Assembly (NCBI GenBank): GCA_964650315.1
Contig: CAZYQE010000002.1
Location: 1-64,000, forward strand
DNA from: CAJMSU01 sp964650315
GTDB taxonomy: Bacteria; Bacillota_I; Bacilli_A; RF39; UBA660
Direction of reading: 5' to 3'
Length of the DNA: 64,000 nt
This document shows, piece by piece, positions 51,774 through 61,116 of the stretch. Each line of letters begins with the position of its first letter. The stretch's first letter is position 1. The notes beneath the pieces are model-generated. The model did not search any database. It saw nothing but the letters and a program-made list of their open reading frames with translations, and was not told the DNA's origin. Position numbers and translations under genes: made by a program.

Positions 51774-52760
51774 ATGTTAACTGATAGACAGAATAAGATT
51801 TTGAAGTTAATAGTTGAACACTATATTAAGTTAGCTAAACCAGTAGGTTCTAAATTAATTAGTAAAAAATTAAAATGTTCTAGCGCAACTATTCGTAATG
51901 AAATGGCTGCTTTAGAGGATCAACAACTATTAGAAAAAACTCATACTTCTTCTGGCAGAATTCCTAGTGAAAAAGGTTATCGTTATTATGTAGATAATCT
52001 AATGGAAACTAAGAAAATGACTGGAGAAGACATGTTAAGACTTCAATTAGTATTTCATAATCAGCAACTTGCCTTATCTGATGTAATAACTAAGAGTTTG
52101 CAGGTTATATCAGATATGACTAATTATGCTACTGTAGTACTTGGTAGTACTTCTCATGAGAATCTTCTTAAAAAAATAGAAGTAGTTCCGATTGATGATG
52201 TTAGTATGATAGTAATTATAGTTACTGACAAAGGACATGTAGAACATAAAAATATTCAACTTAAAGAAGTGTCTTTAGAAGAAATTAAGAAAACTGTTGG
52301 ACTAATTAACAAGTTAATTGTAGGTACTCCTATAGATGAGATTTCTACTAAATTAGAGTATGAAATCAAGCCAATTATAGGCAAATATGTAAAACAGCAT
52401 GAACAATTATATAATGCCTTCTATCATGTGTTTAATGATTTTACAAATCATGATGTTAATGTTGTAGGTAAATCTAAGTTCTTAAATCAACCAGAATTTA
52501 GTAATGTTGATAAGATTAAGAATGTCTTTAATAAATTAGAAGATGAAGACTTACTTCAAAATATTGAAGAAGATTCTGATAATAACATTAAAGTATATAT
52601 TGGAAAAGAATCTAATATAGATGATGATGTTACAGTTATTAAAACTAAATTTAATGCTGGTGGAGAAGAAGGAACTTTAGCGATTATAGGTCCTAAAAGA
52701 ATGGAATATGATCGAGTTGTTTCAATGTTAGAATACATGAAAGAGAATATAGAAAGGTAG
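51774..52760 (+). CDS. hrcA: Heat-inducible transcription repressor HrcA
   Basis: 328 residues: N-terminal winged helix (LTDRQNKILKLIVEHYIKLAKPVGSK, SSATIRNEMAALEDQQLLEKTHTSSGRIPSEKGYRYYV) and the HrcA dimer/GAF-like domain. Binds CIRCE and needs GroEL for activity. Start is ATG 51774, seven bases after GGAGGG (51761-51766, which overlaps the end of CIRCE 2); an in-frame TTG at 51768 is rejected. First gene of hrcA-grpE-dnaK-dnaJ. Confidence 0.96.
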   Translation: MLTDRQNKILKLIVEHYIKLAKPVGSKLISKKLKCSSATIRNEMAALEDQQLLEKTHTSSGRIPSEKGYRYYVDNLMETKKMTGEDMLRLQLVFHNQQLALSDVITKSLQVISDMTNYATVVLGSTSHENLLKKIEVVPIDDVSMIVIIVTDKGHVEHKNIQLKEVSLEEIKKTVGLINKLIVGTPIDEISTKLEYEIKPIIGKYVKQHEQLYNAFYHVFNDFTNHDVNVVGKSKFLNQPEFSNVDKIKNVFNKLEDEDLLQNIEEDSDNNIKVYIGKESNIDDDVTVIKTKFNAGGEEGTLAIIGPKRMEYDRVVSMLEYMKENIER

Positions 52761-52765
52761 GTATT

Positions 52766-53299
52766 ATGGCAAAAGAAAAAGTAGAGACTTTAGATGAAGA
52801 AATTAAAGTTAAGAAAAAATCTAAAAAAGATGTTAATAAAGAAATGTTAAAGATAGAAGAAGAAATTTCTAAATTAACAGAAGAAAACAAAGTATTAGAT
52901 GAAAAAGTTAGATTAGCTCAAGCAGAATTAATAAATTATCGTAAAAGAAAAGATGAAGAAACTGCTAATATATTAAAATTTGCTAATCAAGACTTAATAT
53001 CTGAATTACTTCCAGTAATAGACAATTTTGAAAGAGCAATCGCTGCTAATAGTGAAGAATCAAAATTTGTTGATGGAGTAAAATTAATATATCAAAATTT
53101 AATGAATATATTAGAAAAAGCTGGAGTAGAAGTAATTAATAGGGTTGGAGAAGAATTTGATCCTAATTTAGAAGAAGCTTTAGTAACAGACTGTATAGAA
53201 GATAAAGATGATGATATTGTTCTAGAAGTTTTAGCTAAAGGTTATAAATTAAAAGGTAGAGTTATTAGACCTGCCTCAGTAAAAATAAATCAAAAATAA
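52766..53299 (+). CDS. grpE: Nucleotide exchange factor GrpE
   Basis: 177 residues. A long Lys/Glu-rich coiled coil (about 1-85) is followed by the four-helix bundle/beta-wing domain with QDLISELLPVIDNFERAI and the signature GVEVINRVGEEFDPNLEEAL...VLAKGYKLKGRVIRPASVKI. Releases ADP from DnaK. It follows hrcA after 5 bases. Confidence 0.96.
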   Translation: MAKEKVETLDEEIKVKKKSKKDVNKEMLKIEEEISKLTEENKVLDEKVRLAQAELINYRKRKDEETANILKFANQDLISELLPVIDNFERAIAANSEESKFVDGVKLIYQNLMNILEKAGVEVINRVGEEFDPNLEEALVTDCIEDKDDDIVLEVLAKGYKLKGRVIRPASVKINQK

Positions 53300-53313
53300 A
53301 GGAGAGATGATTA

Positions 53314-55128
53314 ATGGGAAAAATAATAGGTATCGATTTAGGTACAACAAATTCATGTGCTGCAGTATTGGAAGCTGGAGCAGCTAAAGTTATTCCAAAT
53401 CCAGAAGGAGGAAGAACTACACCATCTGTAGTATCATTTAAAAAGAAAGAAAAAATAGTAGGAGATGCTGCTAAAAGACAAGCATTAACAAATCCAAATA
53501 CAGTATCTTCAATTAAAAGATTAATGGGAACTTCTAAAAAAGTAGAATTAGATGGTAAAAAATATACACCAGAAGAAGTTTCTGCTATGATTTTATCTTA
53601 TATTAAAGATTATGCAGAAAGTTATTTAGGAGAAAAAGTAGAAAAGGCAGTTATTACTGTTCCTGCATACTTTAATGATTCACAAAGACAAGCAACTAAA
53701 AATGCTGGTAAGATTGCTGGTTTAGAAGTAGAAAGAATTATTAATGAACCAACAGCAGCTGCACTTGCTTATGGATTAGAAAAAGAAGAAGGACAAACTA
53801 TCCTAGTATACGATTTAGGTGGAGGTACATTTGACGTATCTATACTTGAATTAGGTGATGGAGTATTTGAAGTTAAATCTACTAATGGTAACAATAAATT
53901 AGGTGGAGATGACTTTGATGAAAAAATTATAGATTATTTAGTAAAAGAATTTAAAAAGGAAAACAGTATAGATTTATCTAAAGATAAAATGGCTATGCAA
54001 CGTTTAAAAGAAGTTGCTGAAAAAGCTAAGAAAGATTTATCTGGAGTAGTTACTACTCAAATATCTGCACCATTTATAGCTAAAGGTGATGATGGAGAGC
54101 CATTACATTTAGATATGGAACTATCTAGAGCTAAATTTGAGGATTTAATTAGAGATTTAGTAGAATCTACTATTGAACCAGTTAAAAAGGCTTTAAAAGA
54201 TGCTAAAATGACTAAGAAAGATATAGATAAAGTAATATTTGTTGGAGGAAGTACACGTGTACCTTTAGTTTATGATTTAGTAACTAAAGAATTAGGTCAA
54301 GAACCTTCACGTGAAGTTAACCCTGATGAAGTTGTTGCTATGGGAGCAGCTATTCAAGGTGGAGTATTAACTGGAGATGTTAATGATATAGTACTTTTAG
54401 ATGTTACACCATTATCACTTGGTATTGAAACATTAGGAAGTGTTATGACTACATTAATTCCAAGAAATACAACTATACCTACTTCTAAATCAGAAGTGTT
54501 CTCAACTGCTGCTGATAATCAACCAGCTGTTGATATTCATGTATTACAAGGTGAAAGACCAATGGCACCAGATAATAAAACTTTAGGAAGATTCCAATTA
54601 ACAAATATTCCACCTGCACCTAGAGGGGTTCCTCAAATCGAAGTTAAATTCGATATAGATGCAAATGGTATTGTTAATGTTACTGCTAAAGATTTAGGTA
54701 CTAATAAAGAACAATCAATTACAATCACTTCTAGTACAAATTTAAGTGATGAAGAAGTAGAAAAAATGCGTAAAGAAGCTGAAGAGAATAAAGAAGCTGA
54801 TGAAAAACGTAAAGAAGAAGCTGAAATTAAAAACGAAGCTGAACAAATGGTATTCCAAACTGAAAAAGCTATCAAAGATTTAGGTGATAAAGCTGATAAG
54901 AAAGAAGTTGAAGAAGCTGAAGACTTAATTAAAGATCTTAAGAAAGCTTTAGAAGGTGACGATATCGATAAGATTAAAGAAGAAAAAGAAAAAGTTCAAG
55001 AAAAAGCTATGGCACTTGCTTCTAAAGTTTATGAACAAGCTGCTAAAGAAAGACAAACTGAAGAATCTACTGAAGAGTCCGATGATAAGAAAGATGATAA
55101 AGTAGAAGAAGCAGACATTGAAGAATAA
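53314..55128 (+). CDS. dnaK: Chaperone DnaK (Hsp70)
   Basis: 604 residues. ATPase domain with GIDLGTTNSCAAV, VYDLGGGTFDVSIL, VGGSTRVP; linker VLLDVTPLSLG; substrate domain; and a helical lid ending in an acidic tail. As in other Gram-positive DnaK, the ~24-residue insertion of proteobacterial ATPase domains is absent. AAAGGAGAG before ATG. A hairpin separates it from dnaJ. Confidence 0.98.
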   Translation: MGKIIGIDLGTTNSCAAVLEAGAAKVIPNPEGGRTTPSVVSFKKKEKIVGDAAKRQALTNPNTVSSIKRLMGTSKKVELDGKKYTPEEVSAMILSYIKDYAESYLGEKVEKAVITVPAYFNDSQRQATKNAGKIAGLEVERIINEPTAAALAYGLEKEEGQTILVYDLGGGTFDVSILELGDGVFEVKSTNGNNKLGGDDFDEKIIDYLVKEFKKENSIDLSKDKMAMQRLKEVAEKAKKDLSGVVTTQISAPFIAKGDDGEPLHLDMELSRAKFEDLIRDLVESTIEPVKKALKDAKMTKKDIDKVIFVGGSTRVPLVYDLVTKELGQEPSREVNPDEVVAMGAAIQGGVLTGDVNDIVLLDVTPLSLGIETLGSVMTTLIPRNTTIPTSKSEVFSTAADNQPAVDIHVLQGERPMAPDNKTLGRFQLTNIPPAPRGVPQIEVKFDIDANGIVNVTAKDLGTNKEQSITITSSTNLSDEEVEKMRKEAEENKEADEKRKEEAEIKNEAEQMVFQTEKAIKDLGDKADKKEVEEAEDLIKDLKKALEGDDIDKIKEEKEKVQEKAMALASKVYEQAAKERQTEESTEESDDKKDDKVEEADIEE

Positions 55129-55132
55129 AATA

Positions 55133-55159
55133 TCAAGGAGTAGTATTTACTACTTCCTT
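55133..55159 (+). promoter_or_regulatory. Hairpin between dnaK and dnaJ
   Basis: Stem AAGG(A)GTAGTA / TACTACTTCCTT spanning 55135-55159 with a bulge, no T run behind it; more likely an RNA processing or stability element than a full terminator. Confidence 0.5.
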
Positions 55160-55190
55160 AATATTGTTAATATAAGCTAGAGGTGATTAT

Positions 55191-56345
55191 ATGGCAGAAA
55201 AAAGAGACTATTATGACGTATTAGGAGTATCTAAAGATGCAACTGATGCTGAAATTAAAAGTGCATTCCGTAAAAAAGCAAAAGAATTTCATCCGGATTT
55301 AAATAAAGATAATCCAGATGCCGAAAAGAAATTTAAAGAAGCACAAGAAGCTTACTCTGTCCTTTCTGATGCAAATAAAAGAAAATCTTATGATCAGTTT
55401 GGTCATGCAGGAGTAAATTCTGGAGGACCAGGTGGAGCAGGAGGATTTAATGGCTTTGGAGGAGCTGGATTCAACTCAGCTGATTTTGACTTTGGAGATA
55501 TATTTGATTCTATCTTCGGAGGAGGATCAGGATTTGGTGGAGGATTTGATTTTGGAGGATCTTCCCGTACTAGAGCTACTCGTGGTAGTGATATCTTAAT
55601 GAGAATGGATTTATCTTTTGACGAAGCAGTTTACGGTACTCATAAAAAATTTGATTTAGATGTAGTTGAAGACTGTGAAGAATGTACTGGAAAAGGTGGA
55701 TTTGATGAAGAAACATGTTCTACATGTCATGGTAGTGGTACTATAACACAAGAACAAAGAACTATTTTAGGTTCTTTCATGTCAAAAAGTACTTGTCCAG
55801 AATGTAATGGTCTTGGTAAAACATATAAAACAAAATGTTCTACATGTCGTGGTAAAGGGAAAGTTAAAAAGAACAAAACTATTACTGTTAATATACCTGC
55901 TGGTATAGATACTGGTGATAGATTAAGAGTTAGTGGAAAAGGAAGTCCTGGTACAAACGGAGGTCACAATGGAGATCTATACTTAGAATTTGTAGTAGGT
56001 AAACATAAATATTTTGAAAGAGATAATGATGATATTTATTTAGAAGTACCACTTACCCTTGCAGAAGCAGCTTTAGGTTGTAAAAAAGACATTCCTACAT
56101 TATATGGTAATGTAAAATTAAATATTAAAGCTGGTACTAACGGTGGAGATAAACAACGAATTAGAGGTAAAGGTATAAACAACAAACACAATAATCATAA
56201 AGGAGATATGTTTGTAATGTTTAAAGTTTATACTCCTAAGAAATTATCTAAAGAACAAAAAACTTTAATAGATAAACTATCAAAAACTAACTTAGAAACT
56301 TCTGAAATAAATAAGTTTAATAAGTTTACAAAAGACAATAAATAA
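55191..56345 (+). CDS. dnaJ: Chaperone DnaJ (Hsp40)
   Basis: 384 residues with the full class-I plan: J-domain with HPD at 34-36, Gly/Phe-rich linker (about 76-125), zinc domain of four CxxCxGxG repeats (CEECTGKG, CSTCHGSG, CPECNGLG, CSTCRGKG), C-terminal substrate-binding domains. Delivers clients to DnaK and stimulates its ATPase. AGAGGTGATT precedes ATG. Confidence 0.98.
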   Translation: MAEKRDYYDVLGVSKDATDAEIKSAFRKKAKEFHPDLNKDNPDAEKKFKEAQEAYSVLSDANKRKSYDQFGHAGVNSGGPGGAGGFNGFGGAGFNSADFDFGDIFDSIFGGGSGFGGGFDFGGSSRTRATRGSDILMRMDLSFDEAVYGTHKKFDLDVVEDCEECTGKGGFDEETCSTCHGSGTITQEQRTILGSFMSKSTCPECNGLGKTYKTKCSTCRGKGKVKKNKTITVNIPAGIDTGDRLRVSGKGSPGTNGGHNGDLYLEFVVGKHKYFERDNDDIYLEVPLTLAEAALGCKKDIPTLYGNVKLNIKAGTNGGDKQRIRGKGINNKHNNHKGDMFVMFKVYTPKKLSKEQKTLIDKLSKTNLETSEINKFNKFTKDNK

Positions 56346-56371
56346 GAAACTTTAAAAAAGTTTCTTTTTTT
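56344..56371 (+). terminator. Terminator of the heat-shock operon
   Basis: 9-bp stem AAGAAACTT / AAGTTTCTT (within 56344-56366) followed by a T run directly after the dnaJ stop. Confidence 0.85.
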
Positions 56372-56372
56372 G

Positions 56373-56400
56373 TTGACATTATATATAAATAGCGTATAAT
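56373..56400 (+). promoter_or_regulatory. Consensus promoter of the acidic hypothetical gene
   Basis: TTGACA 56373-56378, 16-base spacer, TATAAT 56395-56400, immediately after the dnaJ terminator. Confidence 0.85.
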
Positions 56401-56423
56401 AGTTGTTCCCGGAGGTAATAGAA

Positions 56424-56879
56424 ATGAGTAGAAAAGTAAAAAATCATTATGGAGATAATTTTGAAATTGAGGAAAGAGAAGACTTAATTTATGATAAAGT
56501 AGAAAAAATAAAAAGAGAAAATGTATGGTCAGATGATTCTGATGATATAGATATATTTGATGAAGCTTTTAAAGAAAGTCATGGATATAGAGAAGCTACT
56601 ACATTATTAGGAAATCTAATTTGTAAAATAACAAGCAATGATGATATAAAAGCTAATGATGATGCATGGACTATAGTGTTTGAAGCATATCAAACACTAG
56701 TTTCTAGAGATACTTTAGGAGCTTTTGAAAAAGGTGAATTAGAATCTTGGTGGTTAAGACAATTAGATAAAAGAATACCTGATCCAGAGATTCCTGATCT
56801 AATTATAAATCCACTTGAATTATATACTGAATATGCTGAAGAAGAAAAAGAAAAAAAGCTTACTCTTAAAATAAAGTAG
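56424..56879 (+). CDS. Acidic hypothetical protein
   Basis: 151 residues, soluble, no signal or membrane segment. The first half is strongly acidic (WSDDSDDIDIFDEAFKE); the middle is helical with SWWLRQLDKRIPDPEIPD, and it ends in a Glu/Lys tail. No family recognised. A perfect-consensus promoter and a strong CGGAGG site suggest high expression. An in-frame TTG at 56403 lies before this Shine-Dalgarno, so ATG 56424 is the start. Not clearly linked to dnaJ or thyA. Confidence 0.7.
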   Translation: MSRKVKNHYGDNFEIEEREDLIYDKVEKIKRENVWSDDSDDIDIFDEAFKESHGYREATTLLGNLICKITSNDDIKANDDAWTIVFEAYQTLVSRDTLGAFEKGELESWWLRQLDKRIPDPEIPDLIINPLELYTEYAEEEKEKKLTLKIK

Positions 56880-56892
56880 TAATGCTTTTTTC

Positions 56893-56920
56893 TTGACTAA
56901 ATTAATAAATAATATATAAT
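56893..56920 (+). promoter_or_regulatory. thyA promoter
   Basis: TTGACT 56893-56898, 16-base spacer, TATAAT 56915-56920; AGGTGATT follows and ATG lies 17 bases after the -10, giving a leader near 10 nt. Confidence 0.75.
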
Positions 56921-56937
56921 ATTAACAGGTGATTTGA

Positions 56938-58119
56938 ATGATAAAAAGATTTAATTATGATAGAATTAATATTGAAAAAATAAAATTAGGAGAAAACTTT
57001 ATAAGTTTAAACAACTTAACTTATCCAGAAGTAAAACACAATAGAAAAAAATTATTAAATAGAAATAATGATCCAATTGGTACAAAAGGAGATATGTATA
57101 CAAAAATAATATTGAATAAAATATTAGAAAAAGGTACTTTAGATAGAAATCCTCGTCCTCAATATGAAGATTTCTATGAAAATGCCACTTATAATATGAA
57201 AAAGAATGTAATATGGACAAAAGAAGATTATGAAATAAAAGTTGCTCCTAATGATCAAATAATAAAAGAAAATAATGGTATAAAGCATTTAGTACCTGCT
57301 CATACTTTAAGTGTTAATAGTGGAATAGAATGTAACTATGATTTATCCAAAGGTGAGTCTCCATTAATAACGCTAAGACCAATCGCAACAAAAGCAGCTA
57401 TTGCTGAAATATTATGGATATATCAAAAACAAAGTAATGATTTAGTAGAATTTGATGAATTATTAGGAAATAATACTTGGGATACCGATCATAGAATAAA
57501 TAATTGGTGGAAAGATTGGGCATTAAAAGATAAATCAGGTAATTATATATTAAATGATAAAGGACATCCTACAATAGGTTCTTGTTATGGAGAAACAGTT
57601 AATAAATATAATATGTTAAAAGAAGAAGTAATAAATAATATCAAAAATAATATAGATAATAGAAGAAATATAACAAGCCTATGGCAAGAGTCAGATTTCT
57701 TAGATCCACATGGTCTAAAACCCTGCGCTTTCTTAACTATATGGAATGTAAGACACGAATGGGATGGATGTGACTATTTAGATATGACTATGGTACAAAG
57801 ATCAAGTGATTTCGCAACTGCCGGTTGCATTAACCAAGTTCAATACGTAGTACTACAAAAAATGGTTGCTAGAGAATTAGATTTAATACCAGGTAAATTT
57901 ACATGGAAACCAATAAATGTTCAAATATATGATAGACATATTAATCAAGCCATAGAAATGTTAAATAGAGAACCAATAAACTGCGAACCTAAAATAGAAT
58001 TAAATAAAGATATTAAATACTTTGACGATTTTAAAGTAGATGATATTAAAATAGAAGATTATCCAAAAGAAGAAATAAAAGTAAAAAATAAACAATTAAA
58101 ATTCCCATTAGGAATCTAA
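56938..58119 (+). CDS. thyA: Thymidylate synthase (divergent ThyA subfamily)
   Basis: 393 residues; methylates dUMP to dTMP with methylene-tetrahydrofolate. Catalytic Cys263 in LKPCAFLT (Ala where His is usual after PC), Arg/Ser/Asp dUMP site QRSSDFATAG, Asn in INQVQY, and QIYDRH near the end with Gln replacing the His of DAHxY. This set matches the longer Firmicutes ThyA variant (PCAY...QRSQD...IYDRH) rather than the E. coli type. About 90 extra N-terminal residues precede the usual start of the domain (GTKGDMYTK). Confidence 0.85.
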   Translation: MIKRFNYDRINIEKIKLGENFISLNNLTYPEVKHNRKKLLNRNNDPIGTKGDMYTKIILNKILEKGTLDRNPRPQYEDFYENATYNMKKNVIWTKEDYEIKVAPNDQIIKENNGIKHLVPAHTLSVNSGIECNYDLSKGESPLITLRPIATKAAIAEILWIYQKQSNDLVEFDELLGNNTWDTDHRINNWWKDWALKDKSGNYILNDKGHPTIGSCYGETVNKYNMLKEEVINNIKNNIDNRRNITSLWQESDFLDPHGLKPCAFLTIWNVRHEWDGCDYLDMTMVQRSSDFATAGCINQVQYVVLQKMVARELDLIPGKFTWKPINVQIYDRHINQAIEMLNREPINCEPKIELNKDIKYFDDFKVDDIKIEDYPKEEIKVKNKQLKFPLGI

Positions 58120-58150
58120 TAAGAACAAGTTATAAATACTTGTTCTTATT
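58118..58150. terminator. Bidirectional terminator between thyA and the DUF2624-like gene
   Basis: Perfect 13-bp stem AATAAGAACAAGT / ACTTGTTCTTATT (58118-58130 and 58138-58150), 7-base loop. Confidence 0.9.
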
Positions 58151-58381
58151 TTCATCATAGATTAATATAATTTTATTATATAATTCATTACTAATCCTAG
58201 ATCTTAATTTATCAAATACACTAGTATTTTTATTTAAAATATCTTCATAATAATTTAATATAAAGTTAAATATTATATTAACTTCTTCATTAGATAAATT
58301 AATATTTTTACTCTTCGCATAATTATAAATATCATTAGGAGTTAAATTTTTTATATATTTTAAAGCTAATTCCTTATACAT
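58130..58381 (-). CDS. DUF2624-like (YqfT) small protein
   Basis: 83 residues, helical: YIKNLTPNDIYNYAKSKNINLSNEEVNIIFNFILNYYEDIL. The pattern of a short helix, then xYAKxxxIxLxxEE, fits the DUF2624/YqfT family of unknown function. AAGAGGTGA lies before ATG on the minus strand. Single gene, convergent with thyA, divergent from the PBP gene. Confidence 0.65.
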   Translation of the reverse strand: MYKELALKYIKNLTPNDIYNYAKSKNINLSNEEVNIIFNFILNYYEDILNKNTSVFDKLRSRISNELYNKIILIYDENKNKYL

Positions 58382-58455
58382 AATTCACCTCTTTATAAAA
58401 TATATGAAATAAGTTATAAAAAATGTGATAAACTATATATAGAAAGGATAATTCC

Positions 58456-60504
58456 ATGAAAAAGAATATAAAGAAAAAGAAGTTTAATTATGACAAAATT
58501 ATTAATCAGAGATTAATAGTGTTTTTAGGTGGAATAATTTTATTATTTGTAATTATATTTATAGAGTTATATAAAGTAATGATAATAGATAATAATAAAT
58601 ATAAAGAAAATATAAAAGAATTAGCTAATACTAAAATAGAAGGTACTTCTTCTCCTAGAGGAAGAATATATGATAGAAATTATAATATTATAGTTGATAA
58701 TAAAGCAGTTAAATCAATAGTATTTAAAAAGAGTAAAGGATATTCTAATGAAAGATTAATTAATTTAGCTTATGAAGTATCTCCTCATATAGATTTAGAT
58801 TATAGCAAAATAACTTTAAGAGCAAAAAAAGAGTTTTTCTTAGCTAAATATCCTAAAAAATGTAATAAAAAAATAACTGAAGAAGAAAAAGAACAATTAA
58901 AAACTAGAAAATTAACTATAAAAGACTTAGAAGAATTAAAAATAAATAGAATAACTGATAAAGATTTAGAAATATTTAATAATAAAGATATAAAAGCAGC
59001 TTATCTATATTATTTAATGAATAAAGGTTATACTTATGATGAAAAAACCATTAAAAATAATGTAAATGATGTAGAGTATGCTTATATTGCTGAAAATAAT
59101 GCTAAACTAGATGGTTTTAATACTAAATTAGAATGGGAAAGAGTATATCCATATGGAGATGTATTTAAAACTATGCTAGGTAATGTATCTACTACAACAC
59201 AGGGATTACCACAAGAAGAAAAAGCTAAATATTTAAAAAAAGGATATGCTCTAAATGATAGAGTTGGATTAAGTTATATTGAAAAGGAATATGAAAAATA
59301 TTTAAAAGGTACAAAAGATAAATATGAAGTAATTAATTCTCATGAATTAAAATTAATAAAGAATGGTAAAAGAGGCAATGACATAGTTTTATCTATAGAT
59401 ATTAATTTACAAAAACAAGTAGAAGATATATTAACAGAAGAAGTAATAAGAACTAAGGGTGAAGCAAATACTGAGTATTATGATCATTCAAGTGTAGTTA
59501 TACAAGATCCAAATACTGGAGAAATACTTGCTATGTCATCTAAAAAAATAGTTGGAGATAAAATAGTAGATTCAACTTCTTCTATATTAACTTCTCCAAT
59601 TACCCCAGGTTCTGTAGTAAAAGGAGCTTCTATGTTAGTTGGATATAATACCGGAGTTATTAAAATGGGAGAATATATGGTAGATGAGTGTATAGAAGTA
59701 GCAGGAGTACCAGAAAAATGTTCTTCACATACATTAGGAACTATCAATGATATAACAGCCTTAGCTAAAAGTTCCAATGTATATCAGTTTAAAACAGCAA
59801 TTAGAGTAAATGGACAAGAGTATTTTCCTGGAATGAAATTAAATTTTAATAAAAAAGCTTTTAATACTTATAGAAGTATGTATAATTCATTTGGACTAGG
59901 AGTAAAAACAGGTATAGATTTGCCAATAGAAAGTACAGGATACTCATCACAAGATAAAAAAGCAGGTAACTTATTAGATTTTGTCATGGGACAATATGAA
60001 ACATATACACCAATACAATTGTCTCAATATATATCTACTATTGCGAATAATGGTACCAGATTAAAACCACATTTGTTAAAAGAAGTACACGAAGGAACTA
60101 ATACTAATAAACTTGGTAAAGTTATATTAAGAATAAAACCAAAAAAACTAAACCAAATTAAAACTAAAAAAGAATTTATGGATAGAATACATGAAGGATT
60201 CTATGCAGTAACACATGCACCTGGTGCTTATGGAGTAGGCTATATGTCAGATGAATATAATCCAGCTGGTAAAACAGGTACATCGCAAAGCTTTTTAGAT
60301 ACTGATAATGATGGAGTAATTGATACAGAGACTATAACTAGTTCATTCATAGGCTATGCACCATACAATAAGCCAAAAATGTCAATTATTGTAACTTCTC
60401 CAGATTCATCTAGACCAAGTAGTAGTGATTTTGCAAGCCTAGTTACTTATAGAATAACGCAAAAAGTAACAGATGCTTATTTTAATTTAAATAAAAAATA
60501 TTAA
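58456..60504 (+). CDS. Class B penicillin-binding protein (PBP2-like transpeptidase)
   Basis: 682 residues. Cytoplasmic basic start, one membrane helix (about 20-43), N-terminal pedestal with SSPRGRIYDRNYNIIV, a Lys/Glu-rich insertion (about 115-190), then the transpeptidase with SxxK Ser386-Lys389 (TPGSVVKG), SxN Ser439-Asn441 (KSSNVY) and KTG from Lys606 (AGKTGTS). It cross-links peptidoglycan; sequence and pedestal fit the elongation-type PBP2 group, though a septal role cannot be excluded. AGAAAGGA precedes ATG; no shape genes (rodA, mreBCD) adjoin it. Confidence 0.92.
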   Translation: MKKNIKKKKFNYDKIINQRLIVFLGGIILLFVIIFIELYKVMIIDNNKYKENIKELANTKIEGTSSPRGRIYDRNYNIIVDNKAVKSIVFKKSKGYSNERLINLAYEVSPHIDLDYSKITLRAKKEFFLAKYPKKCNKKITEEEKEQLKTRKLTIKDLEELKINRITDKDLEIFNNKDIKAAYLYYLMNKGYTYDEKTIKNNVNDVEYAYIAENNAKLDGFNTKLEWERVYPYGDVFKTMLGNVSTTTQGLPQEEKAKYLKKGYALNDRVGLSYIEKEYEKYLKGTKDKYEVINSHELKLIKNGKRGNDIVLSIDINLQKQVEDILTEEVIRTKGEANTEYYDHSSVVIQDPNTGEILAMSSKKIVGDKIVDSTSSILTSPITPGSVVKGASMLVGYNTGVIKMGEYMVDECIEVAGVPEKCSSHTLGTINDITALAKSSNVYQFKTAIRVNGQEYFPGMKLNFNKKAFNTYRSMYNSFGLGVKTGIDLPIESTGYSSQDKKAGNLLDFVMGQYETYTPIQLSQYISTIANNGTRLKPHLLKEVHEGTNTNKLGKVILRIKPKKLNQIKTKKEFMDRIHEGFYAVTHAPGAYGVGYMSDEYNPAGKTGTSQSFLDTDNDGVIDTETITSSFIGYAPYNKPKMSIIVTSPDSSRPSSSDFASLVTYRITQKVTDAYFNLNKKY

Positions 60505-60521
60505 TAAAAAAGTGTAAAATA

Positions 60522-60607
60522 TTGACAAGTAAACGTTTTTGTGGTATAATATGTTTACTTTGATGGTACAGGGGTTCAAAGAAAATATTCACAGGGGGGT
60601 TGAATAT
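60522..60607 (+). promoter_or_regulatory. Consensus promoter with palindromic operator and Shine-Dalgarno hairpin
   Basis: TTGACA 60522-60527, 17-base spacer, TATAAT 60545-60550 (extended, TGG before it). A perfect 8-bp inverted repeat AAGTAAAC (60527-60534) / GTTTACTT (60553-60560) brackets the -10 with arm centres 26 bp apart. In the leader, ATATTCA (60585-60591) pairs with TGAATAT (60601-60607), and the loop CAGGGGGGT holds the ribosome-binding site of the gene at 60610. Confidence 0.7.
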
Positions 60608-60609
60608 AT

Positions 60610-61029
60610 ATGGAAAAGACTTATATATTTGAATACTTGGATGAAAATGATTTTAGAAAAAAAGAAAGATCAGTAAGAAAGTATAATATGTTAGCTTATA
60701 AGAAGTTAACATTCGATTATTATCCAGAAATAAGAAAAGGTAATTTCCTAGGTGCTGAAGTATCAAAGAATGATAAAGATAAAACAATATCTTTTGAATT
60801 AAAATTACCTACAGATGAGTTATTTGCTAAAGTACATGGAGAAATAATCTTACATTATACAGTTTATACTGAAAAAGGTATTATTCTTTTAACAAACATA
60901 ACTCCAGAAAATATATTAGATGAAGGTCATAGAGCAGAACTTTCTACATATAAAGGAGTAATGATTTCTAAAACAAATCCAGAGAAGGATGTATTTAAGA
61001 TTAATTTATTAAATATGTTAGAGAAATAA
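60610..61029 (+). CDS. Hypothetical soluble protein under an elaborate promoter
   Basis: 139 residues, alpha/beta, no signal or membrane segment: MEKTYIFEYLDENDFRKKERSVRKYNMLAYKKLTFDYYPEIRK... then beta-rich KVHGEIILHYTVYTEKGIILLTNITPE. No family recognised; lack of motifs suggests a structural or regulatory role. ATG 60610 lies 10 bases after the GGGGGG Shine-Dalgarno. A strong palindrome-bracketed promoter and its own terminator make it a separate, regulated unit. Confidence 0.75.
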   Translation: MEKTYIFEYLDENDFRKKERSVRKYNMLAYKKLTFDYYPEIRKGNFLGAEVSKNDKDKTISFELKLPTDELFAKVHGEIILHYTVYTEKGIILLTNITPENILDEGHRAELSTYKGVMISKTNPEKDVFKINLLNMLEK

Positions 61030-61054
61030 AGTAGTTAAAATACTTTATTTTTTT
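61024..61054 (+). terminator. Terminator of the hypothetical gene at 60610
   Basis: 10-bp stem AAATAAAGTA / TACTTTATTT (61024-61033 and 61041-61050) and a long T run. Confidence 0.85.
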
Positions 61055-61076
61055 ATTGAAAACAATAAAAAATTGG

Positions 61077-61105
61077 TTGCAACATTTAATAATATATGTT
61101 ATTAT
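61077..61105 (+). promoter_or_regulatory. tRNA promoter
   Basis: TTGCAA 61077-61082, 17-base spacer, TATTAT 61100-61105 preceded by TGT; 11 bases before the first tRNA. Confidence 0.65.
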
Positions 61106-61116
61106 TAAATGGTCAT

